From Liolophura sinensis (lineage: Eukaryota; Mollusca; Polyplacophora; Chitonida; Chitonidae): DNA of 64,000 nucleotides. Shown piece by piece: positions 1 through 13,200 of the stretch (position 1 is its first letter; each line of letters begins with the position of its first letter). The stretch is from the NCBI RefSeq assembly GCF_032854445.1, contig NC_088295.1:78706028-78770027 (forward strand), given 5' to 3'. The position numbers and the translations under genes were made by a program. Below the pieces are notes generated by a model. That model saw only the letters and a program-made list of their open reading frames with translations. It searched no databases and was not told the DNA's origin.

Positions 1-1066
1 AGACCAAAATACTCAACTATCCTTGCCTACGTCTTCGGCATCATAGCAACGTATGCCGTGCAAATAATATTATTTCTGACAAAAACAAACTGAGCACTTA
101 GTAGGGACATGCTTTTCACAAGGAATCATCTATAAATCCTACAGTGGATCAGGAATCGAGAGTGAGAAGTCTCTCCGCTTTGATTAAAATACACCACGTT
201 CTCAGTATGATTATGTCATGGAGACTGAGAGATGAAAAGAAGTGAAGAGTGCCGACAGCAGCCATTTCAGTATTCAACAAACCCCATAACAACCATCTTC
301 TCAACAATGGCAAAGAACTTTCCAAGTTTGAAAGCAACTGTTTGATTTGGTTTTATTTCAATATATAGTTTTTTCAAACAATAGATAAGTTACGGACAGA
401 GTTAGAGCGGCCAACATCTCAACAATGGCAAGGCTTTATATCTAGATCGAAAAAGATGCCATCTGTTCGAGATATCGTGCTCGGAATTGCAGATGGGATG
501 GGGCTAAAGGACAGGCAAAATGACTGAAAGACAAAAAGACATTAAAGACTTTTCCCAAACCTCCTTTGACTTTCGAGATTGGAGACAAAAAGAAGAGCAA
601 TTCACAACAACTGCGATATTGCCCTATTGGATTTTATGTCGTTTTGCACTTATGTGAGTGCATGGGCCATGACAAAAGTGGAAGGACAATGTTAAATGAT
701 AGTATGCTAAAAGTAAAATTAAAACGTAGCATAGATATAAAAATCAGAGCAGCGAAGACAGTGTGACAGCTGGCAAATTGTCACACGTAACCGGGGAAAT
801 ACAGCCTGTTATCAATTTACTTAAGTTCGGGGTTTATTCTAACAGTTCATAAATGTTTAAACAATAGCAAATCACGCACCCCTAGCACCAAGCCTCAAGT
901 AGAATGAGGTTAATTACAATATATTACACGTCACTGGTTTAGAATTACTCAAAATGCTGTGCTGTCATCACATTTAACGTACAATAGCATATGACCGACA
1001 GACAGGAAGACAGAACGACCTACTCATAGAGCTGCCTGATCTGCTGCAAGAAATGGTGATATTTAC
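1..1066. other. Intron or downstream sequence, no feature seen
   Basis: AT-rich sequence downstream of the last visible exon of the minus-strand VWC/EGF gene. No further eight-cysteine exon, repeat or RNA gene was found on either strand. The gene has no stop codon yet, so its remaining exons lie beyond the left edge. Confidence 0.5.
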
Positions 1067-1213
1067 CCTTGCACCTAGTGCCCATATGCCCGGGTGTGCA
1101 CCTAGGCTCGGCCTCGGGGCACTCTCCGGTCAGAGGTTTACATGTGGCCCGTCCGGTGGCACATCCCCCACAATCCCAGTCACATTCTGTGCCAAATCTG
1201 CCCGGGCGGCAAG
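1067..1213 (-). CDS. EGF-like exon 5 of the VWC/EGF gene
   Basis: 147 bp, phase 1 to phase 1, acceptor AG just above 1213 and donor GT (ggtaaat) just below 1067. It encodes CRPGRFG..C..DCGGC..GRATC....GEC....RC.PGHMG..C, the eight-cysteine pattern of the sister exons. It is the most 3' exon visible. Confidence 0.8.
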
Positions 1214-4200
1214 CTGTAGGGAAATAGCAGGGTGTATTAGAGTAAGTCCAGAAGATTATTTGCTATTTTCTACATGGGAGGTATAATGGTGAATGTAGAC
1301 TCTGGTGGGAATGGACTCAATCTCTACAGAGGTACAGAAGTATCAAATTCACCTGCAAACAGGAAATACGTTGAAATCAGCCAAATCCCATACGTCGTTT
1401 TAATTGGCAGAGAGGAGACAGAAATGAAAATTTAATATCTTGTTAACACATTTAAATGTAGACTCTGATGGAAATGACTGAATGCCGACAGGGGTATGTC
1501 AGATGTAGCAAATTTAATAGGAGACAGAAAGCACTTTGAAATCACCAAAACTCATACGTTGTTTTAATTGGCAGAGAGGAGACAGAAATGAAAATTTAAT
1601 ATCTTGTTAACACATTTAAATGTAGACTGATGGGAATGACTGAATGTCGACAGAGGTACAAGTCAGATGTAGCAAATTCTCCAGCTGACAGAAAGTACGT
1701 TGAAATCAACCAAAACTCATACGTCGTTTTAAATGGCAGAGAGGAGACAGAAATGAAAATTTAATATCTTGTTAACTAACCTTTCTTTACACTAATAGTT
1801 TAACTTATATACGATAATACCAGGTTAATGGACCTATACGATAGAATTGGGATAATTCCTTAAATGTTTACAAGAGAACGGAATTCTGGGATCTTATTTT
1901 CATGAAATGTGTACTTTATTTACTCATATTTACGAAATTACAAACATGTTTGCCAGTGGTTTCTAAGACATTGTCCATAACAACGTTTATGATAAAATCT
2001 TTCCAAGAAAAACTGATCAAACTCAGGTTTCCTGATTTTTTTTAAAATCAGAGCACCTTCAATCTTGATTCTAAATATTCGATTTCGAAGTCTATTACGG
2101 AATACCTTCATATTTAATCCAGCTGACACAGAAAGCCCCGAGCGTTGGAGCTCCGCAAATGAGTCATTTACTCTACCGGCCTTCTACCGTGGGAACTTTT
2201 GGGTCACTTGATAAATGTATTTGGCCATATGAGTTTAGCATGATTGAATGAGTGTTTAACGTCAAACCTTGCCGAGAACATGATAAAACTGGAAAACTGT
2301 GAATGTTGATGTCTGAAGAAGTTCCCGACACGACTAAGATTCTCCCTCTTGTTTTTATTAAACATGGACCCTACTACTGTTGTGATAATGCATGTAAAAT
2401 ACTGGACCAGACTTAGGCATGTTAGAAAAGACACAGGCAACGAAGTGTTCCGGCATCAGAAATCGACATTATGTTGAATCAGAGACATATAGAACAAATT
2501 AAATTAATCAAATGAGCACTGGTGTCAAATCAAAGTTACCTTCTTTACACTGGTTTCCTATATAACCAGATTTACACAGAGGTGTGCCCCTTTTACAAAC
2601 ACCGGTTTTAGGGTGACACCTTCCACTCGCGCATGCGCCACAGCGCTCGCGGCAGTCGGGTCCGAAGAAGCTGGCACCACATCCTGTAAACATTCAACAG
2701 AAACAGGCGATGAACAACAATACCAGATTGCAGGACCACCATACATCAGGTACCATGCAGCTTACAAATAGTAGGCGGCGAAGCGCCAGGTTTCATGCAG
2801 TTTACCGCTGTAATAGCAGGAGCAAATCCGTCACACCAGGTTTAGTGCAGTTTACCGCTGTAATAGCAGATGCAAATCCGTCACACCAAGTTTCATGCAG
2901 TTTACCGCTGTAACAGCAGATGCAAATCCGTCACATCAAGTTTCATGCAGTTTACCGCCTGTAATAGCAGGTGCAAATCCGTCACACCAAGTTTCATGCA
3001 GTTTACCGCTGTAATAACAGGTGTAAAGCCGTCACACCAAGAGCTTGACATTTTACTGCTGTAACAGCAGATGCAAATCCGTCACATCAAGTTTCATGCA
3101 GTTTACCGCTGTAACAGCAGGTGCAAATCCGTCACCCCAAGTTTCATGCAGTTTACCGCTTGTAATAGCAGGTGCAAATCCGCCTACTAAGGCCCTTTGA
3201 GTTATAAACAGAGGGGTGCTGTAAACAAATATCATATCGGAACATTACAGCATAATGACACACCCTCTCCATGATAGTATTAGCATCGACTGACGCAATC
3301 ACGTCCGTTAAAGTATCTAGGGGCAACGTTATGAAGTGATACTGTGAAGAGATGAGGCGATGTCACCGTAAAACCACTGCTTTGCAGCGTCATCACGTCG
3401 CACCGCATCATTCTCATGCTTACCGATTCTAAAATTCTTCGATACTCATAGCACCATGCACAATGCCAGCCTCACTATGATAAAATGCATTTTAAGGATA
3501 ATTGCTCGTTCCTCAAAAGAAAAGAACACATTTATACAACCAATGCCTTAAATGAAAGGGGTATAGTTAAGGTTAAAGAAAATATCTAAATTGCGGGTGT
3601 AAATCTGTCACACCCAGTTTCCTGCAGTTTACCGCTCGTAATGGCACCATGAATATTCAAGAGGACGAAAGGAGGCTTTTCACTGGACAAGACTAAAACA
3701 TGGCAGGACTTTCAATGTGCCTCATGTCAGTGGATTTTGTTGAAAATGACGATGTTTAAATCCGTTTTTGTCTCTTGGAGAAACTTTTATAAATCTAAAA
3801 AATAGAATTCCGCACAGTTTGTAAAGTCCTTTCATGTTTTCTTTTCTTTTAATTTCACTTCCACTGACAGTTAACATATCGGGACTGATGTAAGGGAGCT
3901 ATATATTTCGATCGCAGCTTGTGTTATGTATGACTATTTAATGTTTTCATGTACTGTTAGTCTGCGGACCTTGGTGTTATATGTTATAAGCATAACAGGC
4001 CCTGTTATATATGTACAGCGCGAACCTGGCCGAAAGCACCGTGTTCAATGCTCTGTTTATTTAACTGGCTGTTCATTGGCTGTTAATTCTGTGTCTAAGA
4101 ATAGTTGAATCCACCTGGACCGTATATAAGCCGTGTTTTCTGTGCAGAGTGGAGGTATTTTTGCTGCATCCACTGGGAGCCAGGAGAGTGTGAGACGCTC

Positions 4201-7200
4201 TCGTATCGAGTCCATTATATTTATATGAGCTGGTGATGCCAGTTTCATTTGGGAGGACAGATTTTTATGCCGGCACCGTTTGTGTACCACAGTAGTACTG
4301 ATGTCTGGTTTATGTGAATTTCTGCGGAAGTCACGTTTATTGGTGTTCGGATCTTTATTATGATTATACAGTGTGGACTGTGTAATTTGTTTAACACGCT
4401 GACCTCACCTGACCGACAAGGTCGTCAAGGACTCTAAACTGAAGTTTTCAGTTTTGCAAAGGACGTTCGTTCTGCCACAAGGTGACATTACTCTACGTCT
4501 CTGAACGGCTCGTTTGAGAGCTTCTGCGGGAGCTGTGACTGATCTGAAGTGGATTATACCTCCATGCCTGTATTTACCCTGTGTTGTGCTCTGCGGGTGT
4601 GACGTCATTCAAAGGCTTGACTGTTCCAGTTCTGTGTAACCTGTGTACTGTGTTCGTGTTCGCTAACCTGGCGAAGTACCTGTCTAGGACAATTTGTGAC
4701 TTGTGTGAATTGTGTGTTTATCCCATGGTCTTTACGTTGGATTTCCTGGAATACATTCCTTGGGTTGCAAAGGTGAACTGGAAACTTTTAAAGACCGGTA
4801 ATACTGATGTGTATGTTGTTGTTGTTGAACTGTCTGTAAAACTGTACGTCTCATTTTATATATAAAGCATTGTTTACATTGTAATATTGAGTCACTAAGT
4901 CTGTTTTCTGTTGCTGTTTTCAATACCGTAACAGAAATTGGGGGCTTGTCCGAGAACCGATTGTTTCCCTTTTGTTTTGCACAGGATATTTGAAGTAAAC
5001 ACATGTGAGAAGCGATTGCTTAATTTTAACGGTGAATGATTCAGTGGCTAAATATTTACAATGGGAGATTTTGATCCTAAACAGTTTGTTAATGCGCCCG
5101 ATCAGGATGTTTTTGAGAGTTTAAAGAAGGAAGACTTGGTTAAGTTAGGGACATTTTTAGGTTTGTCCATAAAGTCTTCATGGAGGAAAAGAGATATGCA
5201 GCATACTTTGTTGAAACATTTAGTGGAGATAGGGAAGTTTGATAGTTCTGCATTATCTGATTATGAGTTCGAGGGTCAGTCTGATGCCGAGCTTAAGTTT
5301 AAGCAGTTTGAGTTAGAAAAGTTGAGATTGGAGAAAGAGGAAAGAGAGAAAGAGAGGGAACATGAGAGAGAGAGGCAAGAAAAAGAGAGGGAACATGAGA
5401 TAGAGTTAGAAAAGTTGAAAATGCAGAGAGAGAGAGAGGAGAGAGAAATGCAAGAAAGAGAGAGGGAAAGAGAATTGGAGTTCCAAATGAAAAAGTTAGA
5501 GTTAGAGAGAGATGAGAAACCGGGTCCTTCCGGTAGACAGGATTCCGGATTTGATGTGACCAAATACATTCGGTTAGTTCCATCCTTTCAGGAAAAAGAG
5601 GTGGATAAGTATTTTCTGCATTTTGAGAAAATTGCAAATAGCTTGAAGTGGCCTAAAGAGTTCTGGACTATGTTATTACAGAGTGTGCTAATTGGAAAGG
5701 CCAGGGAAATTTACACTCAGTTAAGTGTAGAGAATGCTTCCAATTATGACTATGTGAAAGAGGTAATTTTGAAGGGTTATGAATTGGTGCCTGAAGCTTA
5801 CCGCCAGAAATTTCGTAACTATGAAAAAGGTAGAGATCAGACATACGTTGAGTTTGGTCGAGCTAAGGAGCAGTTGTTTGATTGCTGGTGTACAGCCAAG
5901 AAAATAGGCAAGGATTTTGAAAGTTTGCGTCAGCTTGTGCTGGTAGAAGAGTTCAAGCGTTGTATTCATAATGATGTAAAGGTGTTCGTTCATGTGCAGA
6001 AGGCGAGTACACTTGAAGAGGCAGCCAGTTTAGCTGATGATTATTCCTTGACACATAAGGTTACATACACGGGTAAGCCATTTAATTCATTTACACGTAG
6101 AAATACCAAGTCACATGCAACAGGTAGAGGTAGCTCTATACAGAAGAGTTCTACACCAGGCTCCAATGGTTCTACAGCTCATGGTTCACGTAGTTCAGAT
6201 TGGAATGGTAGTCCTCGAAATAGGGTCACTTGTAATTTTTGCAAGCGGGTAGGTCACGTGATGAGTGAATGTTACAAGTTGAAAAGGATACGGGAAGCTC
6301 AGAATGAGTCTAAGCCCACAGGTCTTTGTGTTGCAATGCACAAAACATTGCCCGAAGTTACATCAGCAGTTAAAAGCAGATCTGAGTTAGCTGATACGGG
6401 ATTGGATAAGATTCCCAAATGTTCTATGGATAGCTTCGCTCCGTTTATCAACTCTGGTTCAGTGTCGCTTAGAAGCGACATGTCTTGTGCTACCCCTATA
6501 AAGATATTAAGGGATACTGGGGCATCTCAGTCTCTGTTGTTGATGAATACTCTGCCCTTTTCTGAAGAGTCATACTCTGGGGTTCGTGCCCTTATTAGAG
6601 GTGTAGAGTCTAGTGACTTAGTCAGTGTTCCCCTTCATGATATTTATTTGTCATCAGATTTGATATCTGGACCTGTCAGGGTAGGCATTAAGCCTTCATT
6701 ACCTTTTGAGGGTATTCATTTGTTGTTGGGAAATGACTTAGCGCATGATAAAGTTATTGTTGATCCCTTAATGGTTGATAAGCCTTCTCTGAATTCAGTC
6801 ACAGAGCCAGTTGAAAGCGAGATAGCGGGTTTATATCCGTCCTGTGTTGTTACAAGAGCTATGTCTAGAAAAGTCAGTACAGACCAGGGTAATACTGTTG
6901 ATTTGAGTGAGACTTTTCTCAACAACATGTTGGATGGAGATTCTTCCAAATTAGACAGCCAGCAGGAAGCAGATACTAATTTTGTTAGTGGTGATCAGCC
7001 ATTTTGTAGGACTGAGTTGATTGCTGAACAACACAATGATCCAAGTATTTCTTGCTTGTTTAATGATGCAGCTAAAGATGGTGAATCTTTACCTGACCCA
7101 TGCTACTACTATGTCAAGTCTGGCATATTGATGCGGCAGTGGAGGCCTCCCGATGTTTCGTTGGAGGATGAATGGGCAGTTAAGCATCAGGTAGTTGTGC

Positions 7201-10200
7201 CCAAGTCTTATCGTAAAGACATACTGACTATAGCGCATGAAACGCCGTTAGCAGGTCATTTAGGTGTTAATAAGACCTATCATAAGATTCTCAGTCATTT
7301 TTATTGGCCAGGAATAAGGAAAGATGTTACTGAATTTTGCAGGTCTTGTCATGCATGTCAGTTAGTGGGGAAACCTAACCAGACAATCCCCAAGGCAGCC
7401 TTGAGGCCTATTCCTGCAATTGGTGAGCCATTCAGTAGAATCTTAATAGATTGTGTTGGTCCGCTACCTAAGACAAAGTCTGGAAATCAGTATATGTTAA
7501 CCATAATGTGTACTTCAACTCGTTTCCCTGAGGCAATTCCACTAAGGAATATTACTGCCAAGACTGTAATTAAGGCTTTAGTTAAGTTCTTCACCATGTT
7601 TGGTCTGCCTAAGTCAGTACAGTCAGACCAAGGTTCAAATTTCATGTCTGGTGTGTTCCAACAAGTTATGCATGAGCTAGGTATTAGCCAGTATAAGTCC
7701 TCAGCTTATCACCCACAAAGTCAAGGAGCACTAGAGAGATTCCATCAGACACTGAAAAGTATGATAAGAACTTACTGCTTTGAGACAGGGAAAGATTGGG
7801 ACGAGGGTGTACCTTTGTTAATGTTTGCTGTAAGAGAGTCTGTACAAGAGTCACTTAGATTTAGTCCATTTGAGCTTGTGTTTGGCCATACTGTGCGTGG
7901 TCCACTACAGTTGTTCAAGGAAAAGTTTGTGTCTAGTGATAGTGACAATGTTAACTTATTACAGTATGTGTCAAGTTTTCGTACTAAGCTCAACAGAGTA
8001 TGTGAGTTAGCCAGAGAGAATCTTACAGCTTCTCAGAAGAGTATGAAAACTAAGTATGACAAAGAGACAGTAAGACGCAGATTTGAAGTTGGTCAGAAGG
8101 TATTGGCCTTACTTCCAGTTAGTGGTAAGCCACTTGAGGCTCGTTATTTTGGACCTTATGTAGTAGACAAGAGGCTAAGTGATCTTAATTATATTATTTT
8201 CACTCCTGATCGGCGCAAATCTAGACAACTTTGTCACATTCACATGTTAAAGCCATATGTAGACAGAGATAGCACTGATCTCAATGTTGTACATCCTATT
8301 GGAGGTGCTATCTCTTGTTTTCCAGAGCCAAGTTGTAAGAGAGAGTTAAAGCGTTTTTTGGGCATGGCAGGTTATTATCGTAAGTTCTGTAGGAACTTTT
8401 CATTCGTTAGTGAGCCACTAACTCAGCTGTTGAAGAAAGGTGCTAAATTCTTGTGGTCCATTGAGTGTCAGAGATCTTTTGATAGATTAAAGGCCATGCT
8501 AAGCAGCGGCCCCATACTTGTAGCACCTAATTTTAATTTACCATTTAAGCTAGCTGTTGATGCTAGTGATATATCTGCTGGGGCAGTTTTGTTACAAGAA
8601 AATGAAACAGATCACGTTGATCACCCTGTATGTTTTTTCTCTCGCAAATTTGACAAGTGCCAGAGAAATTATTCGACAATAGAAAAGGAGTGTCTGTCCT
8701 TGATTCTAGCATTACAGCATTTTGAAGTATACGTGACTTCGTCAAGTTACCCCATTGTTGTGTATACAGATCACAAGCCCTTAACCTTCTTGCACAAACT
8801 AAAAGGTAAAAACCGAAGATTGTTACGGTGGAGTTTGCTTTAGCAAGAATTTAATCTAGAGATTAGACACATAAAAGGGAAAGATAATGTGATTGCTGAT
8901 TGTTTGTCACGTGTCTAGTTGGTTTTCTGAAGCTTTGTTTTTAAAGACTGTGGTAAACGTTATTATTATTCATAATTATGAATATGTTAAAGAAAGTTTT
9001 ATGCAAAACTTTCTTTCCCTGAAGAGTGGGGGTGTTATGTATGACTATTTAATGTTTTCATGTACTGTTAGTCTGCGGACCTTGGTGTTATATGTTATAA
9101 GCATAACAGGCCCTGTTATATATGTACAGCGCGAACCTGGCCGAAAGCACCGTGTTCAATGCTCTGTTTATTTAACTGGCTGTTCATTGGCTGTTAATTC
9201 TGTGTCTAAGAATAGTTGAATCCACCTGGACCGTATATAAGCCGTGTTTTCTGTGCAGAGTGGAGGTATTTTTGCTGCATCCACTGGGAGCCAGGAGAGT
9301 GTGAGACGCTCTCGTATCGAGTCCATTATATTTATATGAGCTGGTGATGCCAGTTTCATTTGGGAGGACAGATTTTTATGCCGGCACCGTTTGTGTACCA
9401 CAGTAGTACTGATGTCTGGTTTATGTGAATTTCTGCGGAAGTCACGTTTATTGGTGTTCGGATCTTTATTATGATTATACAGTGTGGACTGTGTAATTTG
9501 TTTAACACGCTGACCTCACCTGACCGACAAAGTCGTCAAGGACTCTAAACTGAAGTTTTCAGTTTTGCAAAGGACGTTCGTTCTGCCACAAGGTGACATT
9601 ACTCTACGTCTCTGAACGGCTCGTTTGAGAGCTTCTGCGGGAGCTGTGACTGATCTGAAGTGGATTATACCTCCATGCCTGTATTTACCCTGTGTTGTGC
9701 TCTGCGGGTGTGACGTCATTCAAAGGCTTGACTGTTCCAGTTCTGTGTAACCTGTGTACTGTGTTCGTGTTCGCTAACCTGGCGAAGTACCTGTCTAGGA
9801 CAATTTGTGACTTGTGTGAATTGTGTGTTTATCCCATGGTCTTTACGTTGGATTTCCTGGAATACATTCCTTGGGTTGCAAAGGTGAACTGGAAACTTTT
9901 AAAGACCGGTAATACTGATGTGTATGTTGTTGTTGTTGTTGTTGAACTGTCTGTAAAACTGTACGTCTCATTTTATATATAAAGCATTGTTTACATTGTA
10001 ATATTGAGTCACTGAGTCTGTTTTCTGTTGCTGTTTTCAATACCGTAACACTTGTAACATCGCAGCATGGCTTCATGGCTTTCCAACATCGCATCACGAC
10101 AATACTACAGTGCTTGGAGGCTGTTATAACCAACATCACCCCTCCCCCCAATCCCCCGCCCCCATACGCGTTTTATACATCTTCCTTCTTCCTCATTTCT

Positions 10201-13200
10201 ACAAAATCTTCCATTATAAATTTGAAAGGTTTACGTTTAAGATAAGACACAAGAAGCCTTCCGCACACTTCTCACTATAAAGGTGTGCATTGAAGTAACC
10301 TTGAGCAAAGTGTCAAAATTAGTATGATATTCAGTATATGTTCAAGACAGTTTAAATTGGAATTAATACGTCACTTAACTGTAAATCATTGTCGGGAAAT
10401 TGTCATGTATGAACTTACTTTTCCGACAGAGACTTCCCATAAATCCTGGAAGGCATTTGGGAGATTCCATCAAACATAATCCTGTGGTGGAGTTACACTG
10501 AGTGTTGCCACCCGCACAATTCCCGCATTGGGATGAACATTCACGGCCAAATTTACCTCGGGGACAAGCTGGAATTGAATTGTAGTAGATTGTAATTCAA
10601 TTAGACCACAACTAAAGACTATGTGTTACACTGATATAGTTTCAATCTCATGTTAGACTGGGCGAATTCACTGTTGGACCCCGATTATGGAAAACTGAAA
10701 TGTTTTACTGCTTGTACATGTATGTACATAACCTTCCATTTCATATATACACTTTACCAATATCACTGCGATTCACCTTTCTAAAACATGTTGTTAGGTG
10801 ACTCAATCAACAATTTGTATCGACCTTTTGATAATTCTGGTATCCCAGATATTATTCCTTGGTTGTAAAATGTCCTCCTGGGATAGGAATGAGATTTATT
10901 TATTTGATTGGTTTTTTAAGCCGTACTCAACAATATTTCACTTATACGACGGCGGCCAGCTTTATGGTGGGGGGAAACCGAGCAGAGCCCGGGGTAAACC
11001 CACGACCATCCGTAAGGCCTTCGAAAGACTGAAGTTGAATTCACAGCGACCCGAATGTTGAGAGGCTCCTGGACCATTGCGCCGCTATGGCGCGCTGATC
11101 ATAAGAATGAGATAAGCTAAAAACGAAAATCTCATTAAAAGACTGCCGCTCTCCATCTCTTTTTACACAACTGAATGTCTAGCTAACGTATCATTGTCAG
11201 ATTTCAAAAGGGAGGTTGGTTTTGATGTACTTACATTCCGTGCATTTCTCGCCTAAATAGCCGGGTAGACAGACAGGGTTGTGTGGTGTACAAACCCCAG
11301 TGCTGATGTTACAAGTACCGGCCGCACACTGACCACAGGCCTGAGAACATCCTTCTCCATACCAGCCATCCGGACATGCTATGAACATGGCAAAATCATA
11401 ACTGTCGTCAACTGAACCTTTCAGAATATGAATCCACCTTCTTTAAATCAGAGGTACTTCGTGGTTCACACCAGGTTCATAACAGATTTGACTGCACCTT
11501 GATATTCTCGTGGTCAAAGCGTTCGCCTGGCAAGTGGAATGCCAGAGGTCGACCTTAAGTCAGGTCAGGTAAGTGATTGCAGTTATACTGGATATTTCAT
11601 CAGGAAAGTACATTTACCACATTCGTTACAGGTAGTTAGTTCTGGACATTTTATCAGAAATCTTGATAATTTTAAAGGGGAAAGTGCAGATTGTGGGGGG
11701 ATGCTTTGAAGTTTTTATGTTAGATTATTCAGACTGCTGCAGACCAGGACAGAGTTTCAACCACAGTGACCTTTACAAACATTTGGTATGTCAACGAAAA
11801 TGATACATTAGTGAAAACTGGTATCACAGAGCCAAAAATACCTCATCTGTGGTGCTTCAAATTGTGCATTTGATCAATGAAGTCCCTGATAACTTATACA
11901 GCCGGGATAAATACAACAATGGAATCTTTTGGGCCACAATGTGGTGAATCACATGTCGCGTATAATACCAGCAGCTCTCAGTTTACAGATCACTCGTCAT
12001 AGGGCATAGCGACAAGATGGCGATCGCTTGATGACATCAATCCGTCACACGCTTTAACACCATGCATTATCGTCCATATGAATATGTAGCAAACACATAC
12101 ATGTCTGCGTAATAACAAATTGTGGTGATGACGTATAATAGTTACAGAATAATCAGTTTTCAAACTTTTCAAAAGGTAAAGTCGCTGTCTTACAATCACA
12201 GAAACGCTCTGTACAACTTTGGCCGTCTGGAATTCGACAGTTCAGGATTCCTGAGTCACATCTACAGGTCTTGTTAGTGTCTTTGAATGTTTCACCATGC
12301 GGCAAGGTTTTATTCTCTAGCGTGCACTTAACCACTGTGGAAATACGAGAAAGACCGATTCAAATGATGTGTGGTAAAACGGACATGACAGCAGCAAAGC
12401 AGACATTTTGCAAGAGTGCATGTTAAACAAAATTAGAGAAATAGATAGCTGCGTTACGGGCATGCACATTGTGTCTTCCCTACTGGAGATTTTTTGTATT
12501 CCTGTGTATGTAACACTATGATATAGCTTTGTAAAACCAACGATGTTGGTCATGGCGTCATGTCATCACTTCATTCCATCGTGTCATCCCTTCTTGTCAT
12601 TGTGCCATCCCCTCGTGCCATCGTGTCATCGCTTCATGCCATCGTCATCACTTCGTTCCGTCGCGTCACCGCTTCGTGCTATCATGTCAGCATTTCGTGC
12701 TATCATGTCGGCGTTTGGTGTAATCGTCTAACTGATTAATGCCATCGCCGGGCGATATTTCCAAGGCAGTATTTGACGATGGTAGATTTATAACTGAATA
12801 GCATAATAAGTTCTTTAACATGTCACATTTCACATACACAATCCGCATGAAACATTCCAAACTGACCTAGCACTATTTTGCTTTATGCAGAAATATAGCT
12901 GATAAACAAGTGTGGATCAGTCGAAGGTAATACACGACACACATGACAAATTACAGACATAAGTCCTCTGTTAGAGCTCTGTCATGGTGAAACAAATGTG
13001 TAACAGTTTTAATTTACATGGTTTCTTTCAGGAAAGTGTCACTCAAAGCGATATACTTACTCTCAGTACACTTATTTCCCAAAAAGCCTGGGTGACAGAG
13101 GGGCCTGTTTGGGGTACATACTCCACTGCTGATATCACATCTGTCACTAGCACATCGGCCACATTTCTTAGAGCAATCGTCTCCATACCACCGATCTTCG

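Larger units (their letters stand above)
3922..10050 (+). mobile_element. LTR retrotransposon, Ty3/gypsy class with Gmr1-like pol order, RT-deleted
   Basis: A 6129 bp element with LTRs of 1012 and 1018 bp. Each LTR opens TGTTA and closes TAACA. CTTG flanks the element on both sides (3918-3921 and 10051-10054), a likely 4 bp target duplication. A tRNA-Pro-like primer site follows the 5' LTR and a purine tract precedes the 3' LTR. By eye the LTRs differ at two bases (ggtcg/agtcg near 4420, ctaag/ctgag near 4898) plus one 6 bp GTT-repeat change, so insertion was recent. The single long frame encodes Gag, protease, integrase and RNase H in that order. The reverse transcriptase fingers and palm are absent. 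It sits in an intron of the minus-strand VWC/EGF gene, in antisense orientation. No env-like frame is visible. Confidence 0.93.

Noticed and set aside
1053-1286. 77-codon plus-strand frame
   Set aside because: It is the antisense shadow of the minus-strand EGF-like exon at 1067-1213, which has splice sites and the cysteine pattern.
2789-3186. CRISPR-like regular array
   Set aside because: Units are contiguous 50 bp repeats without unique spacers, in an animal intron.
4057-4865. Small open frames repeated at 9168-9982
   Set aside because: Identical because they lie in the two LTRs; no codon structure or known domain.
5276-5637. Two overlapping minus-strand open frames, Ser/Leu-rich
   Set aside because: They are the reverse side of the GAGAGA-rich coiled-coil part of the retrotransposon polyprotein.
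11508-11572. Possible tRNA gene
   Set aside because: Only box-A/B-like pieces remain and no cloverleaf can be drawn; it is a SINE head remnant.
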